In this document: positions 44,270 through 55,472 of the stretch, piece by piece
Position numbering within the stretch: the first letter of the stretch is position 1
Layout: the number at the start of each line of letters is the position of its first letter
Assembly: GCA_941918925.1 (NCBI GenBank)
Contig: OW799234.1
Span: 60,678,968 to 60,742,967, forward strand
Source: Phyto melanocephala
Taxonomy: Eukaryota > Arthropoda > Insecta > Diptera > Rhinophoridae
Direction: 5' to 3'
DNA: 64,000 bases
Program-made: the position numbers and the translations under genes
The notes under the pieces: generated by a model
What the model saw: the letters and a program-made list of their open reading frames with translations, nothing else
Database searches by the model: none
What the model was told of the DNA's origin: nothing

Positions 44270-46764
44270 GTGTAATTCCTCCATATAAAATTGAGATTTT
44301 TGTGGTCATTTGCGATAGTTACTCACAAATACATACATATTTTATTTACAAGTTAGAAAATAATAATCAAAATAAACCGACCTCATTATACTCTACAGTT
44401 TAGAGTACAATATATAAAAAGAAGAAGCGTATATAGAAGCCTATTAATAATAATTAAATAAAACACAAAAACGTGCTTTAACATTCAATAAATCAACTTA
44501 ATGTAAATTTTATGTTATTAATGTCGGCGTTGTAGTTGGCTAGGCTACAGTACATTCTGGAAATATTTTTAAAAAATTCTTTAGTCTTTTGGGCCACATG
44601 TGTGCACTGTTGTATTTGTTAGAATTCAGTTTTGATCGTTTACATCTAGTTTCGGAAAGGTACGATTTTAGGGAGTTCGTGATATAAAAGATTTTTTTAC
44701 TACTAAATGAATGAGACACGTCCAAGAAATTTTGACTTTTGCTAATTTCCAGACTGAAGGCACCATTTTTCTTGCTTTAAAAATGAATAACCCTAACTCT
44801 TTTCGCATATAGTGATGTAGGGTGTAATGTATACTATCATATATTTGCATTAAATGTAATAAACCCACTAGCAATTGGTGCTAAATTGTTGATAAGTTAT
44901 CAAGCTACAAGATTAAAAGCTGAAAAAAAACAAAGTAAATTAATATAGATCATCTGAAATAAGTATCAGTGAGTGTCAGATAAGGATTTTTAAATTGTTG
45001 TAGGAATATTTTATAAGATTTTAACTAATGTTGCTGCCAGTTCATACATTATTTACTTATGGAATTGATGCAATTATATATAATTTATTCTACAAACATT
45101 AACCTCACTAAAAATAGTGGAAACAAATTTTACCGATAACTCCGAAAATCTTAAAAAGTAATCGTAAAAAACATTGACAAGCAGATTGACGGCGAACATT
45201 GCTTATTTGACTCAAAAAGTCAGAAATTATAATTAGGCCATGATCCGTCAGCTGATTATTTTTTCTCGCTTAATTAAAACTTCAGCTCAAGGCATATTTA
45301 TTTATCAGGTAGTCTTGATTTGTCAGCTGATTATTTTGTTCTTTGTTTATTTTAAGCTTTAGCTGTCAAAGGCCATAAATAAAAAGCAATTCTCTCTCTT
45401 CTCTCATTTATTTCAAATGTCATACTTCATATATATAAAATATAAACAAATAAATTCTGTACGAACTGCGATTACCTGATGAAAAAATATCAATAATGAA
45501 TAAATATTACTCGCTTCAGCTATGAATGTTCGTAGATAAAAACGTTTTCCGCTCTTCTCTCATTTATTTCAACTACAAACTTTATAGTGTAATCCACAAT
45601 CTTGTGCAAATGGTCTGGCATCAGTGCATTTGCAAAATAGTAGAGTATATTTTTACTTTACACTAACATAGTATACACATTACAAATTTGCAATGGCAAA
45701 TACACAAGATTGTGAATACCGCTTATGTATAAAAACAGAAACAAAATAATTCTTTTTGAACTGCGATTACCTAAATATGCCTTCGATATTATTTACAATT
45801 TAACCTTTTCGTTGCTTCTTTTTATTGTCCTTTAAAGCTTGTAACAGCAAACAAACAGCACTTATCGATAATTTCAAACTTTGGAGATATACACCGAGCA
45901 TAAAAATTATGTACTATAATATTACAATAGTATTCAATATCTTATGTGTATTCACTCTATAGTAAAAACTGTAAACGGTGTTATTGCAGTTTTAATCTCC
46001 TTCTAAGTATTACATATTTCATTACATATGTATATGATTTTCTTGCACTTTTTCTTTGTTTTTAAAATATATTATGCCACTCATTTCAACACAGCCGGTT
46101 TATACAGGAAGCGTTTTTAAGTCTGTATGTTCAAATAGAAAATTTAAAGTGTGAATTTATAAATCTTTTAATGAACAAAGACTAAATATTTCACCAATTT
46201 TTTTTCATTTTTAGAGACGTAGTACCAAAAATAGAATTTTATTGCAACAATGTTAGATGCACTAGCATTATTTATCATAAGCAAAAAAAAAATAATATTT
46301 TGAACAATCGCCGGTTAGTTACAATTTTCATTCGTGCAGTAAGATAAAAAAATTAAACTGCAAATATAAATAAAATTGTTTTCGTCTTACACAAGTACCT
46401 AACAGATACGTACTCATATGGCTTGTAAGTAAATGTTAAACATTGTAAATTGTACTCGTCAATATTAGAAGAGAAAATTTTCGTAGATTTAAAATTTTAT
46501 AGTTTAAGAGAATTTCAAATATTGCATCTGACATACATATGTATCAGGGATTGAAAATACAAGGATTGGTAAAGTTATTGTGATTTGTTCAATAAAACTT
46601 AATTTAGAAAAAAGATACATATATATTTGTGAAACACATAATAAATTGTGCAAAATTATACATAAATTTTTAACATTTTTTATCAAAAAATTACAATCAC
46701 GTTAATTGTTTAATACCGAAAACAAATTATTATTATTATTCATCCCTTCCTTTATAAATTAAAT
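44270..46764. repeat. AT-rich DNA with dispersed repeats and palindromes
   Basis: No gene is visible. At 45190-45490 is a dispersed repeat containing GTCAGCTGATTATTTTTTCT twice and TCATTTATTTCAAATGTCAT; a second copy lies at 52480-52690. Around 45595-45712 a palindrome CACAATCTTGTG...CACAAGATTGTG frames a 115-bp segment that could be another small MITE. Confidence 0.5.
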
Positions 46765-46847
46765 CAAGGTGAATTCAACAAATTTTGACAAAATGCTTCT
46801 CCATCAGCTGGGCTGGCTGGTAATTTCACCTGTATGAATTCACCTTG
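46765..46847. mobile_element. Short MITE, CAAGGTGAATTC ends
   Basis: 83 bp with inverted ends CAAGGTGAATTC / GAATTCACCTTG around ACAAATTTTGACA and CATCAGCTG. Related sequences lie at about 52336-52413 and 61629-61791. The flanks ATTAAATC and ATTTAATC look like an eroded 8-bp duplication. Confidence 0.6.
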
Positions 46848-46914
46848 GATTTAATCGGCTAAAAAATTTTAGATAAATCAATTACTAATTAGCAAAGATA
46901 TAGCCAAAAATAAT

Positions 46915-47905
46915 TTTGAACAACTAAGAGCAATATATTTGGCTGTGCCAAATTTTTTATACCCACCACCAATTTTATGTACTTTTTTAGCACAAAATTT
47001 ATTATTTTGTTATTAACAATAATCGCTATAGAATAATCTCTTTATACTAAAATATGTATTACTTTCTTTGTAGAACTTCGATATGGTAGTAAAATATTTT
47101 CGTAAATTTAGTCATTCAATGAAAGTGGGCATTAAAGTAGGCGTGTCAATATAGTTTCTGCTAATAAATAAAACTAAAATATTTCAATATTTTTATTATT
47201 TATTCTTCTAAAAACTTTGTTCATAGAGAAATAATATGAATTTAAGATAAAGCGTTATATGGGAAGTAGGCATTAAAGTAGGCGTGTCACCTTCATCTTC
47301 TGGCATAACAATAGCATTCATCATCATACCTCTAATTTTCATCATCATACCTCTAATTTTGTTGATTTTTTGAGCTTTTAAATTTTATTAAAAGTAGATT
47401 ACCTGAAAAGTGGGCGTTATAGTAGGCGTGTCGAAGTAGTTTCTGCTATTAAATTAAACTCAGACATTTCAATATAGTCCATTATTATTCCAAAATCTTT
47501 ATTCATAGAGAAATTATATGAATTTGAGATAAAACGTTATATGGGAGGTGGGCGTAAAAGTGGGCGTGTCACATTTACTTTCCGTTAGTAAAAAGCCTTT
47601 GATAAAAAAGCAATTTTTGCACAATTTCAAAATAATACATCTAATTATGTCAGTTTTATTACGTTTTAAATTTTAAATACACTGAAAAAAACACTGTGCA
47701 GTAAAATTATCGTACAGTTTGTTCAATAGCTCCTTTCTTATTGCATGGACTTAAGCTTTTTTCAGGGAAAAATAGACATAGCTAGACCGTAATACAATGA
47801 AACCCCAATTCAGAAAATATATACTTTATGTGGTCTAAAATGGATATTTCGATGTGTTACAAACGGAATGACAAGATGAATATACCTCCAAAATTTTTTT
47901 TATGG
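46915..47905 (-). repeat. Dispersed hairpin-ended repeat, copy M1, containing a 140-bp minisatellite
   Basis: The left end resembles the 3' block (AGAGCAATATATTTGGCTGT). The right end has CAGAAAATATATACTTTATG and ACAAACGGAATGACAAG. Between them, AAAGTAGGCGTGTCA recurs at about 47126, 47265, 47410 and 47548 (period about 140 bp). Each unit includes TTCATAGAGAAATAATATGA and GATAAAGCGTTATATGGGA. A 21-bp exact tandem pair (CATCATCATACCTCTAATTT) lies at about 47319-47360. Confidence 0.65.
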
Positions 47906-47984
47906 TGGATATAAAAATATGTATATAGTTTTTTTTTTAATATTTCAAGTCATTTAAGCTTCTAATTTATGTTTAGACATGTTA

Positions 47985-48726
47985 GAGACACCAGAACACA
48001 GAGCGTAGTCTCGAAAATTACTCCAGAGAATAACTGTTAAGTCGGTTTAAAACCAACTGATATATAAGCACAAAAATACAAAAGCTTCGGTGTTTTTCCT
48101 ACAATTAACGTAAACCGAATTTTTTATCTTTTGAATAACAGAGAGGAACGATTTGGGAATCAAAACAAAAAGCTTGACTAGAAATATATAGGACACTAAA
48201 ATAAATTAAATCCAAGATGGCCGCCACTTAAAAATGGCTCACAATTAGCTTATATATAGGTCAAGTCTAGTAATCAATAATTTACTCAATTCAACCCCCT
48301 TAATATTGCTATCAAACAAAAGGACTATACAGTAAATAATTACAAAATTTTAATTCAAGATGGCGTCTGAAATAAAATGGCGGTTATATGGGTCAAACAA
48401 GTAATTATGGCTACTACCCTTCAACTCCCACAAAATAGGTATCAAATGAAAGGACTTGACCAAGGCAAAAACTATTAAAAAGTTAAGATTAAAGATGGCG
48501 CCCTAAACAAAATGGCAGATAGTATTTTTTTTTCGACCCCATCAATATGCGTATCAAATGAAAGGGGTTGATTAGTAGAATATAGCTTGCTATGTAAAAA
48601 TTCGAAATTGGCATCGGAAATATGAAATCTGGGGTAAGCTACGATCTGGTCACTATACCTACATACAAGATGGAGAAGGGTAATATTAGATTCAGAGCGG
48701 CCGAGCATAGCACTTTTACTTGTTTT
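47985..48726 (+). repeat. Dispersed hairpin-ended repeat, copy M2 (type 2, 3' part)
   Basis: Carries the type 2 interior (AAGATGGCCGCCACTTAAAA, AAGATGGCGTCTGAAATAAA, AAGATGGCGCCCTAAAC) and ends with GAGCGGCCGAGCATAGCACT and TTTACTTGTTTT. The 5' end is not recognisable. Confidence 0.78.
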
Positions 48727-49516
48727 AGTTTAAATTGGCTTTTTGCCTAAACTCTTTATCGTCGATGTTCTGACGTAATCGGTTATGTGACAATTTTAAA
48801 ATTGTTATTGCTCTATTTTGAAGGTTTATTGGTCGTGCATCCATCCATCAAACCATTTAAGAAGATCTTGATTAGTTGAAAAATAAACAATAGTCAATAG
48901 GCATAAGTTTAATACTGTAAAGTAACAAAATAAAATGCTTTATTTGATCTCCTGAAAATTTAGTACAAAACACGGAACTGAAATTGTAAGAGCAACGACG
49001 ATATAATTTTGTTGTTTTAACTACTTATTTAAAATAAATAGGATGATTTCAGCAACACTGTAAGTGAGATTAAAAGAGAGAAAAAAACTTGAATTTCTGA
49101 GCATAACTACGAGAGCACTAACACATGAGGGGAATTATAAAGATATTCAAAACACTGTTGGCAAAAGTGGCACAATCGTTCCATTTTTGGCACTATTGAT
49201 TGTTTAATGGCACTATGGCACGCTTAATAAAATTTTGGCACTTTTTCAAACAATTAAAAATATATAATTTTACTTAGTTTTTAAGAAATATATTTTTTAA
49301 TAATAAGAAATAAATGATTTTTCTCCCTGTTGTAAATACTAATATGCGAAACTACGGACTGCACAGTATTAAAAATTTTGCCATTTTAGTACGTTTATAT
49401 GTTGGAAAATGTGTTTATCGATTTTTGATCTTAGTTCAAGTACCTGATGGTTCCAATCAATTTGTAATGCCATTATGAACGTTTCACAGGATAATGAAAC
49501 TCCTATAAAAAATTTA

Positions 49517-49633
49517 GGGCCGTATTCATAAAAAATATTTTAGGTTTATTAAAGGCTTATTTGACAGATGTTGTAGAGAAATTTGTCAAATAAGCCTTCA
49601 ATAAACCTAAAATATTTTTTATGAATACGGCCC
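49517..49633. mobile_element. Harbinger-type MITE (nested insert 1)
   Basis: 117 bp and almost wholly self-complementary. The ends are GGGCCGTATTCATAAAAAAT on both strands, with a TTA duplication (49514-49516, 49634-49636). The empty site in the 11450 copy reads AAATTTTATCGG with a single TTA, which confirms the boundaries. TTA plus a GGGCC start is typical of PIF/Harbinger MITEs. Confidence 0.92.
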
Positions 49634-49761
49634 TTAATCGGATAATTGTTCGGTTATGATGGGAAAGAATAATTGTTTGCAGGCTCTGCTTAAAGAAGTT
49701 TAATTTGAATTTAGTGTTTGGCTTCAGGTAAATACTAGTATCATCATTAATTTGATCTCAG

Positions 49762-49891
49762 GGTATCAATTCTCGTTCTATGAAACTATGAAATGAAAAG
49801 TTTTTGTGTGTAATATCATATGGTGCCACCATACCCTTTGCTATGCAAAAACTGTTTCATTTCACAGTTTCACAGAACGAGAATTGAGCCC
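49762..49891. mobile_element. Long-TIR MITE with CAG duplication (nested insert 2)
   Basis: 130 bp with inverted arms of about 44 bp: GGTATCAATTCTCGTTCTAT at the left, and GGGCTCAATTCTCGTTCTGT from the right, continuing GAAACTGTGAAATGAAA. CAG flanks both sides (49759-49761, 49892-49894) and is single at the empty site. Superfamily not assigned. Confidence 0.85.
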
Positions 49892-50021
49892 CAGGATTTA
49901 TTAAAATCCAACTCAAAATGTTGTTATGACAGGGATGTCTAAAAATAATTACCCAAACAAATGTTACAAATACAATTTTTGTAAACGAGGTTTTACTAGA
50001 ATTTTATAACTACATACATAT

Positions 50022-50269
50022 CGATGCCTTACTTCCTCAACCTCGTATCTTAAAAAATACGGTTTTGACTTTTTCATATCAAACGATTGTTTTATGCTTT
50101 AACTAAAAAAGATTAGTATATTATTACTACTAATACACATAAATACAATCAATTTCTTAATAATTGCATTTAAACTTTTTATACACCGAAGTATAAAAAG
50201 ATTAACCGTTTTTTTTTCTCCTGAAAAATTTTATTTTTTAAGATACGAGGTTAAGGAAGTAAGGCATCG
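50022..50269. mobile_element. 248-bp TIR element (nested insert 3)
   Basis: The ends match over about 37 bp with one mismatch: CGATGCCTTACTTCCTCAAC at the left and CGATGCCTTACTTCCTTAAC from the right, both continuing CTCGTATCTTAAAAAATA. The exact boundary is blurred by ATAT/TCGA symmetry at the junction. The interior is A/T-rich and non-coding. It is absent from the 11450 copy. Confidence 0.85.
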
Positions 50270-50364
50270 ATATATTTAATGTTATTTAACAATATATATT
50301 TAATATATCCCTATTTTGGAATAATTATTTAACATTACATATGTGTATATTTAATAAATAATAA

Positions 50365-50658
50365 TCCTACTATAATAATATAACAAATGTGAATGTTTGT
50401 GTGTGTGGATGTTTGTTACTCAATCACGAAAAAACGGCTGAACGGAACTAAATGAAATTCGGCACATAGATAAATAACAACCTAGATTAACACATAGGCT
50501 ACTTTTTATCACGATAACCAGGAGAAGTCGTTAGCAAACTCATCATAACACAGCCTAAACGGGTTGTTTGTGTTGTAAATATTTTTGTTTTTGTTGTTAA
50601 TACTAAGTCTAGCTTTTATCCCGATAACTACGCAGACGAAGTCGCGGGCACAAGCTAG
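50365..50658 (+). mobile_element. Non-autonomous Helitron (nested insert 4)
   Basis: 294 bp beginning TCCTACTATAATAATATAAC and ending GAAGTCGCGGGCACAAGCTA plus G: 5'-TC and 3'-CTAG, set between A (50364) and T (50659). The empty site in the 11450 copy reads AATAATA|TATTTAT with no duplication, as expected for Helitrons. The TCCTACTA... start and GTCGCGGGC...CTAG end are typical of insect non-autonomous Helitrons. Confidence 0.93.
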
Positions 50659-50870
50659 TATTTATATATAATTTATCTGTATAAATTTTTTAAATATTGA
50701 AGTACGAAAATTTTTTTATATATAATAATAAAACTGAATAAATGGATTTCATTTTTTTAAATATGTAGACATGACATGTTTGTTATGGCACTTTTTAAGA
50801 TGTTTTTGCACTTTTTAGCTAAAATTTTGGCACAAGACTGAAATTCTCATATACCATCACTGATTCAAAA

Positions 50871-51303
50871 CAATAAATATGTAGTTGGACAGTGGAGCAG
50901 CTTGGCAGCAGATAATTTAGTTGACTACAGACTTACTGGCTGTACAAATGTGGAGTATTTAGTAAGTCAACTAAACGATAATATTTAGAGTTTGTTTATT
51001 ATATTTTTAAACGTACAACAACATATTTTTCATTTTTTTTAAATTAAAAACACATAATATTTTTTCGGGTGAGTACACGTGACACTTAGTATTTACAATT
51101 AAAATATTGATTCTTCTCATAGGCTTTAAAGTTTCCGACAAAGTTTTCACTACACAAATAAACCAAAATCAAAGTAACATTGGCCAAAACAATCTACCTA
51201 CATATTTGATTATATCTACACCATTAGCCCCAAAACGTGAACATTTTGGGTAACACGACAAGATAACAACAACATTTGGTGAGCAGAAGAAAAATGAAAA
51301 ACC
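50871..51303. other. Upstream region of the nucleoside hydrolase pseudogene
   Basis: AT-rich, no other feature. It may contain the remains of the former promoter. Confidence 0.35.
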
Positions 51304-51899
51304 ATGTCATTAGTTGGTGGTTTTGTAATTTATGATTGTGACATTGACATTGATGATGCCTGGAGTCCTCTTATGTTATCAAGGGAGAAAAATTGTTTCG
51401 TAATCTCTCAGAGAATGCCAAAAAAGATGTGGATAAAGAGAGATTACCTGATGTTTATAAAATACTGGCTGTTACCTGTGTACAAGGCAATACAGAAGAT
51501 GTACAGATAATTGCGCCAAAAACGCTCTAAGAGTACTGGACAGTGTGGATAGATTAGACGTGAGTTGCTAATTGGAAACCCATTAGAGGATATATTTTTT
51601 TGTCAATTTACTTTTTGTTAAAATTTGTACATACATAGATATTTTCTGTTTTACTATTTCCACTTATTTTGAATTTTTAGAAAGGTTGAACTTAAAATTT
51701 ATAAACACTTTCAGCTAGTTTTAAAAAAATTTTAATTAATTCTTTTAAAGAGAAATTTGCAATAAATGTGTATCAAATAATTTATTTGTTGAATGTATTC
51801 CATTCAATAAATACAAATATTTGATGTACAGGAGCTGTGGTTTCAGCAAGACATGTTATTATAAATAACAGCACTGTTATGACATTTTCGCACAATTTA

Positions 51900-52700
51900 T
51901 TCCCACTTGGAATACATAGCAGCGACGAAAACAGGGAATACATAGCAGGGAAAAGTTAATGAAAAAGGTTCCAACCCAGGCGAATTAATATAGGTGACTG
52001 CAAGGCGAAATTGCATCAAATAAAGTTTCAAAATCAAGGCCAAAACATATTCATACAGGTATATGCAACGGCAAATTGATACAACAAGGCCACTTTTGGA
52101 GATGTTTTCTATCCAGGCTAATTCGTATATCAGGGATGGAAAAGTTGTTACAATATCTATCATTTAATAAAATTTTATTAAAAAAATAATAATATTTATT
52201 TGTGAAACACATTATAAATGCTGCAAAAGCATACATAAATTTCGTACATTCATTATTAGAAAAGTACACTTAAGTTAATTGTTTAATATCGTAACCAAAA
52301 CTTCATATTCCATCCCTGCATTAATAAATGATATAAAAGCGAATTCAACAAATTTTGACATTATGCTTTCTCATCAGCTGGGCTGATAATTTCACTTGTA
52401 TGAGTTCGCCTTTATCAAGGCGAAATCAAAAGCAATTTCAGCAAAATTTGACAAGACCTAAATAAATAATTATTCAGTTTTTGCATTTTAACCAGGTCAC
52501 ATTTATTCATGAAGTAGTCTTGTTTCGTCAGCTGATTATTTTTTCTTCACTTATTTTAAATTTCAGCTGTCAAAGTCTATAGATAAAAAAAAATTCTCTC
52601 CACTCTCATTTATTTCAAATGTCAAACTTCATATATAAAAAATATAAACAAAAAAGTTCTTTCCGAATTGCAATTACCTGATGAATTAACAAACAAAAAT
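51900..52700. repeat. Repeats inside intron 1 of the pseudogene
   Basis: At about 51965-52140 there are worn AGGCGAATTAATATAGG / CAGGCTAATTCGTATA pieces, and at 52336-52413 a GCGAATTCAACAAATTTTGA ... GAGTTCGCC copy of the CAAGGYGAATTC MITE family. At 52480-52690 there is a second copy of the dispersed repeat at 45190-45490 (GTCAGCTGATTATTTTTTCT, TCATTTATTTCAAATGTCAA, ATTACCTGATGAA). Confidence 0.55.
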
Positions 52701-54340
52701 AAAGAATGTTTTTTGCTGTGCAATGCATTGCTGCTGATTTTTGGATCTATTGGTTCCATATCCATTTCTAAGCCATTTTCAGTATTTGGATTAATCAAAA
52801 TTTAAGCGTTTGCCTTACTTACACCCTATCCCAAACCCGTAAGCTAAGTCCGTGCTTGCCGTTCATGTTATGAAATTGGACAGTTTTAGCGAAGTCATAA
52901 TTTGTATTTTAGCAATTTTAAAATCTCTGCGTCCTGCGGAAGGCTACAGAAAATCGCGCGGTTAGAATCAGTCTGGCCAAAGATCGCCTGTCTAAAAAAC
53001 TTTATTTAATAGAAGATTTTGCATCTTAATTGGGGAGACATTTCATAGTGAAAAAATATGAAATAAATAAAATTCTTAATACTTTGACTATTGCTAAGTC
53101 AAAAAGTAATTTTTGTAATTTTTTAACCAACACAAGAACAGACGAACATGACTTAAACGACTTTAGATTCAAAAGATACTATCGTCCTTCATGGGGTTTT
53201 AAATAAAAATAAAAACCCCTCGTTATTATTATACTATTTTATTCAAGGTAGAATGTATCGTTAGTAGTTAGTTAGTTAGGTAGGAAAGCCCTAACGCAAG
53301 TAATTGTAACTTTACAGGAGAAGGCAAAAAAAAACTGTATTTTTTATATAATTGCATTAAATTTTTGTGTCGAAGTGTATTTTTGTGAAATGTAATGAAA
53401 TTGCAGAAAAGCTAAATTTCGTAAAAAATACGAGTTGGGCCTTTCTACCTGTGACCATCATTTCAAAATGTGAATTTCAAAATATTTCGGATAACGATTC
53501 AAAAACATTTACTTTCTTCCCTTTTCAGATACCCGTTTATAAGGGGTGCAATGCCCCCATATTACCACGTTCTTGGGAACGCACTAGTTATTTTTTTGGA
53601 GTTGATGGTTTTGGTGATATTCCCGATTTGCCTGAAGTATATACAACTCAACCTCAAACACAACATGCTGTAAATATCATATATTCATTGGTTTGTACGG
53701 TGAGCTTTGATTTTTTAAATTCAAAATAAGTAAAATTTATAAAAAGAATAAATAAATTTCAGTATCCCTATATGATTTTATATTGGTGGGACCTTTAACC
53801 AATTTCGCCATGTCCATTAATATGTATGGCGATGAGTTTTCGAGTAAAGTCCGTAATATTTATGTAATGGGTGGTAATTGTAGAGGTAAGATTGTGTATT
53901 TATTAAAATACTGCTATAAATCTGTGGCAAAAAGGAAAAACTGCTTAAGTCGACTTAAAATAAAATATATAATATATAATCAGATAGTGACAATCTCATC
54001 AATCATCAGGTAAATTTTCAACTGTATTGGATAACTTAACACTTATATATAACACTTATAGCGTGAAAACTTATTGCCCATATTTTTTCAAAGAACAATT
54101 TCATTTAAAATAATAACTTAGTTTAACTTATTATTAATGAATATGCTTACTAATTTATAAAGCGCAGAATTTAAATAATAGGGAGTTAATTTTTGAAAAT
54201 CAACTCAAAAATTTACAAGTGCTTTACTGAAAAAAACTATAAAAACATACATAAGCAGTTTTTCCTTATTGTCACAGAAATATTATCCATAACTCTGTCA
54301 AGATTTATTTTGTTATTTTATGCTGTGTTTTTTATAGCCC

Positions 54341-54459
54341 AACCTAAACAAGAGCGTTTAGCGTCAAGCGTTGCAATTTTGCATGTATTTTGTTATTGTA
54401 ACAAAAACATAACACATGTAAAATTCCAACGCTTGACGCGCAACGCTCTTGTTTAGGTT
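54341..54459. mobile_element. 119-bp hairpin MITE in intron 3 of the pseudogene
   Basis: The arms of about 50 bp read AACCTAAACAAGAGCGTTTA from the left and AACCTAAACAAGAGCGTTGC from the right, continuing GTCAAGCGTTG and TTTT(G/A)CATGT. No target duplication is obvious. The whole element could fold into one long stem. Confidence 0.75.
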
Positions 54460-54475
54460 TGACTCTTAATGCTAG

Positions 54476-54899
54476 AAACACAATCAAGTCCACCGACCAT
54501 CGACTACAAGATGTCAAAAATAGAATACATGAGTGCTTATGAGAATAATTCTTTTAGCCGCTACACGGCTACTTTTGTAGTCCGTAGCCAACTTAGGCTA
54601 ATTTCTATTTTTCTTGGCTACAAAAAACAGATTAGTGCTGCCAATACAATAAATGTATAAAATGGAGGTTTTAAAAACGCAATACATTAAATATCGCTAT
54701 GAAAAACGCGAAAAACTATTATAGTGGCACCATTGAAAAATAATAATACATATGTCAAAACAGATGTTTATTTTTTGTAGTTAGTGGTCGGTAGTCGGTG
54801 GTAGTCGTTAAAGAATTAAGTAGCTGGCGACTTGGCTGTTTTTGTAGCCAGCTACTTTTGTAGTCGGTAGTCGATGGTCGGTAGCCTTTGATTGTGTTT
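54476..54899. mobile_element. 424-bp MITE with GTAGTCG repeats in intron 3 of the pseudogene
   Basis: The ends are inverted: AAACACAATCAAGTCCACCG at the left and AAACACAATCAAAGGCTACC from the right, both continuing GACCATCGACTAC. Inside, GTAGTCGGTAGTCG/TGGTCGGTAG and GTAGCCAGCTAC motifs recur near the right end, with CGACTAC and TAGCCGCTACACGGCTAC near the left. Superfamily not assigned; no clear duplication. Confidence 0.75.
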
Positions 54900-55472
54900 A
54901 TAGCTTAATGTTTATTAAATAAATTATATTCACACAGATCCCTTTCATTTCTCCTCAGGAAAAGGTAACATGACCAAATGTGCAGAATTTAATTTTATGA
55001 TAGATCCCGAGGAAGCTCACATTGTTTTCGAAAGTGTTAAAGGAAATGTTATCACTGTATTATCCTGGGAAACTTGTATCGATGGTGATATGAATTTGGA
55101 GATGGTAATTCAAGATCTTAACAAATTTGATTTTTTCATAAATAATTGTCAATTATTTTTAATGTTTTCATTTGCACAGTATTGACGCATAAAAGAATTG
55201 GGCACAGTGGATACAAGTGGATTGTTTGCGGAGCTCTTCTGGTGGCCGTCTATTGTTTTTAAAGGCTAACCATTGCAAAACAACGTCTCTACCATGTAAA
55301 AGTCGAGCTAAACGGTTTACATACGCACGGTCAAATGGTACTTAATCATTTATGTAGAGACAATGAAAATGCACAGATTATTTCGTGGACTGGTGGATTG
55401 ATAGATGATGCAAATATAGAAAATTGGCTGGTGGTGAAAATGTTAAACGAACATATTTTGAAAAACTCATAA

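Larger units (their letters stand above)
49153..50862 (+). mobile_element. hAT element, family 1, host of four nested insertions
   Basis: A 1710-bp copy of the element at 11450-12377, with CACTGTTGG / CATCACTG ends and a perfect 8-bp duplication ATTCAAAA (49145-49152, 50863-50870). Subtracting the four inserts (49517-49633, 49762-49891, 50022-50269, 50365-50658) leaves about 920 bp that aligns with the other copy end to end. The transposase coding is decayed in the same places, with extra lesions. Confidence 0.92.
51304..55472 (+). pseudogene. Second nucleoside hydrolase, decayed (five exon remnants)
   Basis: The exons match the 28.7-31.0 kb gene in order. Exon 1, 51304-51559 (FVIYDCDIDIDDAW; AVTCVQGNTEDVQ in a second frame; NCAKNALRVLDSVD in a third; donor GAC|GTGAGT). 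Exon 2, 53529-53699 (IPVYKGCNAPIL...FFGVDGFGDIPDLPE...HAVNIIYSLVCT), intact with AG/GTGAGC sites. Exon 3, 53763-53885 (LVGPLTNFAMSINMYGDEFS...NIYVMGGNCRG) with a small frame-breaking deletion near its start. Exon 4, 54959-55104 (GNMTKCAEFNFMIDPEEAHI), intact. Exon 5, 55180-55472, opens with a Trp codon turned to TGA, has lost the segment with the late active-site Asp, and recovers LNGLHTHGQMVLNHLCRDN. Intron phases match the active gene. Intron 1 holds repeats and intron 3 two palindromic MITEs. Exons 2-4 are well kept, so decay may be fairly recent. Confidence 0.9.

Noticed and set aside
46765..46847. EcoRI-like GAATTC palindromes as cloning traces
   Set aside because: They are part of the inverted ends of a natural MITE family seen at three places in the window.
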